Shown here one piece after another: positions 8,201-9,071 of a stretch of 9,071 nucleotides of DNA. The notes under the pieces were generated by a model. That model searched no databases, was not told where the DNA came from, and worked only from the letters and a program-made list of their open reading frames with translations. The first letter of the stretch is position 1. Each line of letters opens with the position of its first letter. Source of the stretch: an uncultured Acidimicrobiaceae bacterium (GTDB lineage Bacteria; Actinomycetota; Acidimicrobiia; Acidimicrobiales; MedAcidi-G1); assembly GCA_913054115.1 (NCBI GenBank), contig CAJXIS010000069.1, positions 1 to 9,071 on the forward strand. Direction: 5' to 3'. The position numbers and the translations under genes are program-made.

Positions 8201-8755
8201 CAGGTTGTCCCTGCCGAAGATGTCCTGGAGTCGCCCGGCGCGATCCCGGGCACCGGCGTAGTCGTCGCGCAGCAGCGCCTGGAGCACCTGTCCGCCGAGA
8301 CAGCCGGTGGTGGCGATGAGGCCCTCGCTGTGGTCGGCGAGCACCTCCCAGTCGACCCGGGGCTTGTAGTAGTAGCCCTCGAGGAATGCCCGGCTGGCCA
8401 CCTGGATCAGGTTCTGATAGCCGGTGCCGTTCTCGGCCAGGAGGGTCAGGTGGTAATAGAGTTTGCGTCCGCCATCGGTCTCACCGCCCGAATCGTCGAG
8501 CCGCCCCCGCCGTGCGGGCCGCTCGCTGCGCGACTCGTGGGCCATGTAGGCCTCGGTGCCCAGCACCGGCTTGATCCCCTGCTCCCTGCACGCCCGATAG
8601 AACTCGACGATCCCGTACATGTTGCCGTGGTCGGTGATGCCGATCGCCGGCTGGCCGTCGGCGACCGCCGCCGCCACGATGTCGTCGATTCGCGCCGCCC
8701 CGTCCAACAGGGAGTATTCGGTGTGGACGTGGAGGTGGCTGAAGGAGTCGGTCAC
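5201..8755 (-). CDS. dnaE: DNA polymerase III alpha subunit (DnaE1-type replicative polymerase)
   Basis: The 1184-residue product is the catalytic subunit of the replicative polymerase. The N-terminal PHP domain (about 1-285) starts SHLHVHTEYSLLDG. It keeps all nine putative metal ligands of the proofreading PHP exonuclease: His9, His11, Asp18, His43, Glu68, His102, Cys152, Asp220 and His222. The C-family polymerase core has GRGSAAG at 373-379, catalytic Asp413 and Asp415 in PDIDMDF, and Asp586 in LLKMDFLGLR. A helix-hairpin-helix region follows, then the clamp-binding site at about 952-956 (VMSLF, lacking the usual Gln), and a C-terminal OB domain near 1025-1105. The start is GTG at 8755, fixed by family alignment, with no Shine-Dalgarno sequence visible upstream. 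A run of seven A (6550-6544) encodes Lys736-Lys737. It is not DnaE2 or PolC: length and intact PHP argue for DnaE1, and there is no intein. Confidence 0.97.
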   Translation of the reverse strand: MTDSFSHLHVHTEYSLLDGAARIDDIVAAAVADGQPAIGITDHGNMYGIVEFYRACREQGIKPVLGTEAYMAHESRSERPARRGRLDDSGGETDGGRKLYYHLTLLAENGTGYQNLIQVASRAFLEGYYYKPRVDWEVLADHSEGLIATTGCLGGQVLQALLRDDYAGARDRAGRLQDIFGRDNLFVEIQDHGIPEQQRTNPQLIRIAEELGAPLLATNDSHYTCEGDAVAHDALLCVQTGSLMSDEKRFRFHGTQHYVKSASEMRDLFRDVPSACDNTLWIAERCDVEIEFGSPQLPDFPLPEGFTDDDGYLEHLAFEGARKRWGDTLPDTVVERLAYELKIIGDMGFSSYFLITWDLIRYARERRIRVGPGRGSAAGCAVAYALQITDLDPIKYDLLFERFLNPSRIDMPDIDMDFDSRYRDEMIRYAAERYGRDHVAQIVTFSQIKARAAVRDAARVLGYPYGMGDRVAKAMPPLIMGRDTPLAACLEETEKHRDGYKMATEFRKMYEIDTDVRKIVDVARGLEGLRRQDGIHAAAVVITKEPLTRYLPIQRKPESGQDPAEAPVVTQYDMHAVEDLGLLKMDFLGLRNLDVITDTLVLIQATRGEVVDIDNLPLDDRATFELLTRGDTIGVFQLESGPMRSLMRSLAPTCFEDVAALVALYRPGPMAANMHNDYADRKNGRQAVQYIHPDAEELLFDTYGLMIYQESVMRMAQKFAGYSLADADNLRKACGKKIRELMQKEREGFISGCEATGYGGALGEELFDIIEQFADYAFNKSHSYGYGLIAYQIAFLKANYPVEYMAALLTSVKSNLDKAATYLNECRIMGIDVGVPDINTAHSDFHAIHGVDDADGKCAGSRIVFGLSAVRNVGEGLVELLLAERSANGPFADFYDFAERCDTTVLNKRTVESLIKAGAFDALGHPRQGLLLAHEQVIDHTLARRREHDMGVMSLFGEDESDPLFDERTTISDVEFDKTVRLAFEKEMLGLYVSDHPLMGFEVALRRRCDLGIAELAEVDDGMQHTVGGVVTNLQKKWTKKGELMAVFDLEDLSGVVEVMVFPRTMTEHGHKLEEDAIVLVRGRLDGRREDVPKVICHEVEVVVMGDLPSTRPVRVRLPIERVSESTVNELKALLSAHPGDAEVYLHLGDRQVLRLPADYCVDPMSGVVAELRVLLGAEAVLSG

Positions 8756-8771
8756 GGGTCGCTGGTTGTCT

Positions 8772-8872
8772 GGCTCAGGGGTTCGAGGGTTCGAGGGTTC
8801 AGAGGTTTCGAGGGTTCAGGGGATTCGAGGGTTTCGAGGGTTCAGAGGTTTCGAGGGTCCTAGGGCTCAGAG
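8772..8872. repeat. Degenerate tandem array of 8-9 bp GGTTCGAG-like units
   Basis: Twelve adjacent units read on the + strand as variants of GGTTCGAG, GGTTTCGAG and GGTTCAGAG. Unit starts are 8772, 8780, 8788, 8796, 8805, 8813, 8821, 8830, 8839, 8848, 8856 and 8864. Above the unit level there is a 43-bp period: 8790-8815 is identical to 8833-8858 (26 bp), so a block of five units has been duplicated. The first and last units are near-identical (GGCTCAG-G and GGCTCAG-AG). The last unit contains the bpa stop codon (8867-8869), so the array starts inside the end of bpa and fills nearly all of the 111-bp bpa-dnaE gap. It has no CRISPR-type spacers and no strong hairpin. Frames through it give only low-complexity Arg/Gly/Phe/Glu peptides, so it is not coding. 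Replication slippage is the likely origin; any role in transcription or translation of dnaE is speculative. Confidence 0.9.
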
Positions 8873-9071
8873 GTAGGCGCCGGGTCGGGGATCGTCGCCG
8901 GTCGGCGCCTGGCCGGGGCCCAGCTCGGCTCGGCGCATGCCGGCCAGTTGCTGTTGTGCGGCCATCTGCTGTGCGAACAGTGTCGCCTGGATGCCCTGGA
9001 CGAGCCCTTCCAGCCACCCGACCAACTGTGCGTGTGCGACGCGGAGTTCGTCGGCACTCGGCGCCCCGTCC
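8867..9071 (-). CDS. bpa: Bacterial proteasome activator Bpa/PafE, C-terminal part, start beyond the window
   Basis: The frame entering at 9070 on the minus strand is open to TGA at 8867-8869 and gives 67 residues; base 9071 is the last base of the preceding codon. The segment S-A-D-E-L-R-V-A-H-A-Q-L-V-G-W-L-E-G-L-V (residues 5-24), followed by G-I-Q-A-T-L-F-A-Q-Q-M-A-A, matches my memory of the long C-terminal helix of mycobacterial Bpa/PafE (DUF2587). After the helix comes a flexible Gly/Pro-rich tail ending G-A-Y-L. In Mycobacterium tuberculosis the equivalent tail ends G-Q-Y-L and docks into the alpha ring of the 20S proteasome to open its gate without ATP, for example for HspR degradation. 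Here Gln is replaced by Ala but Tyr-Leu is kept. The other two frames in this stretch are open as well but give Arg/Pro/Ser-rich shadows. The expected full length is roughly 170-180 residues. Confidence 0.9.
   Translation of the reverse strand, partial: DGAPSADELRVAHAQLVGWLEGLVQGIQATLFAQQMAAQQQLAGMRRAELGPGQAPTGDDPRPGAYL

Noticed and set aside
8772..8872. CRISPR array
   Set aside because: The units are 8-9 bp, contiguous and degenerate, with no unique spacers and no cas genes nearby.
8619..8876. Small + strand frame across the repeat array giving an Arg-Gly-Phe-Glu-rich peptide
   Set aside because: The peptide merely reflects the short DNA repeat, and the frame runs antisense into the start of dnaE; no independent coding evidence.
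8799..9017. Minus-strand frame starting at 9017 and running into the repeat array
   Set aside because: It is an alternative frame of the bpa segment; the frame ending at 8867 matches the conserved Bpa helix, while this one is Arg/Pro-rich and ends in repeat-derived sequence.

Overview
The window is about two-thirds GC and looks like a chromosomal segment from an actinobacterium. The best evidence is the right edge, which carries the C-terminal part of a Bpa/PafE-type proteasome activator, a family restricted to proteasome-bearing Actinomycetota. A full-length DnaE1-type replicative polymerase of 1184 residues with an intact PHP exonuclease site lies next to it. Class Acidimicrobiia is my guess from the overall flavour of the genes; the sequence does not prove it.

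Layout, left to right. Bases 1-978 (+) hold the 3' part of a YyaL/SSP411-like protein (DUF255 family, C-terminal alpha-helical barrel). Every other gene is on the minus strand, so the YyaL-like gene and the alpha/beta hydrolase converge across a 134-bp gap (979-1112) in which I see no clear terminator. Read in the direction of transcription, the minus strand carries: the 3' end of bpa (9071-8867); a degenerate tandem repeat of 8-9 bp units that fills the bpa-dnaE gap (8872-8772); dnaE from a GTG start (8755-5201); a 169-bp gap; then five genes in series with gaps of 44-70 bp. These five are a GNAT-like protein (5031-4363), a nitroreductase-family flavoprotein (4318-3662), a DUF35-type zinc-ribbon/OB-fold protein (3608-3201), an SCP-x/lipid-transfer-type thiolase (3138-1942) and an HDWG-type alpha/beta hydrolase (1871-1113).

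How they may work together. Thiolase plus DUF35 partner is a well-known pair in acyl-CoA chemistry (thiolytic or aldol cleavage of acyl- and steroid-CoA). With a flavoprotein and an Asp-nucleophile hydrolase alongside, the five genes look like a small catabolic or lipid-modifying operon, but the substrate cannot be read from the sequence. dnaE and bpa are housekeeping genes.

The most notable points are the repeat array that overlaps the bpa stop codon and leaves almost no other sequence for dnaE regulation, the Gly-Ala-Tyr-Leu tail on Bpa, the substituted clamp-binding pentapeptide in DnaE, and the short hydrolase with a haloalkane-dehalogenase-like signature. I found no CRISPR array, insertion sequence, tRNA or rRNA, and no clear evidence of a wholly new system.
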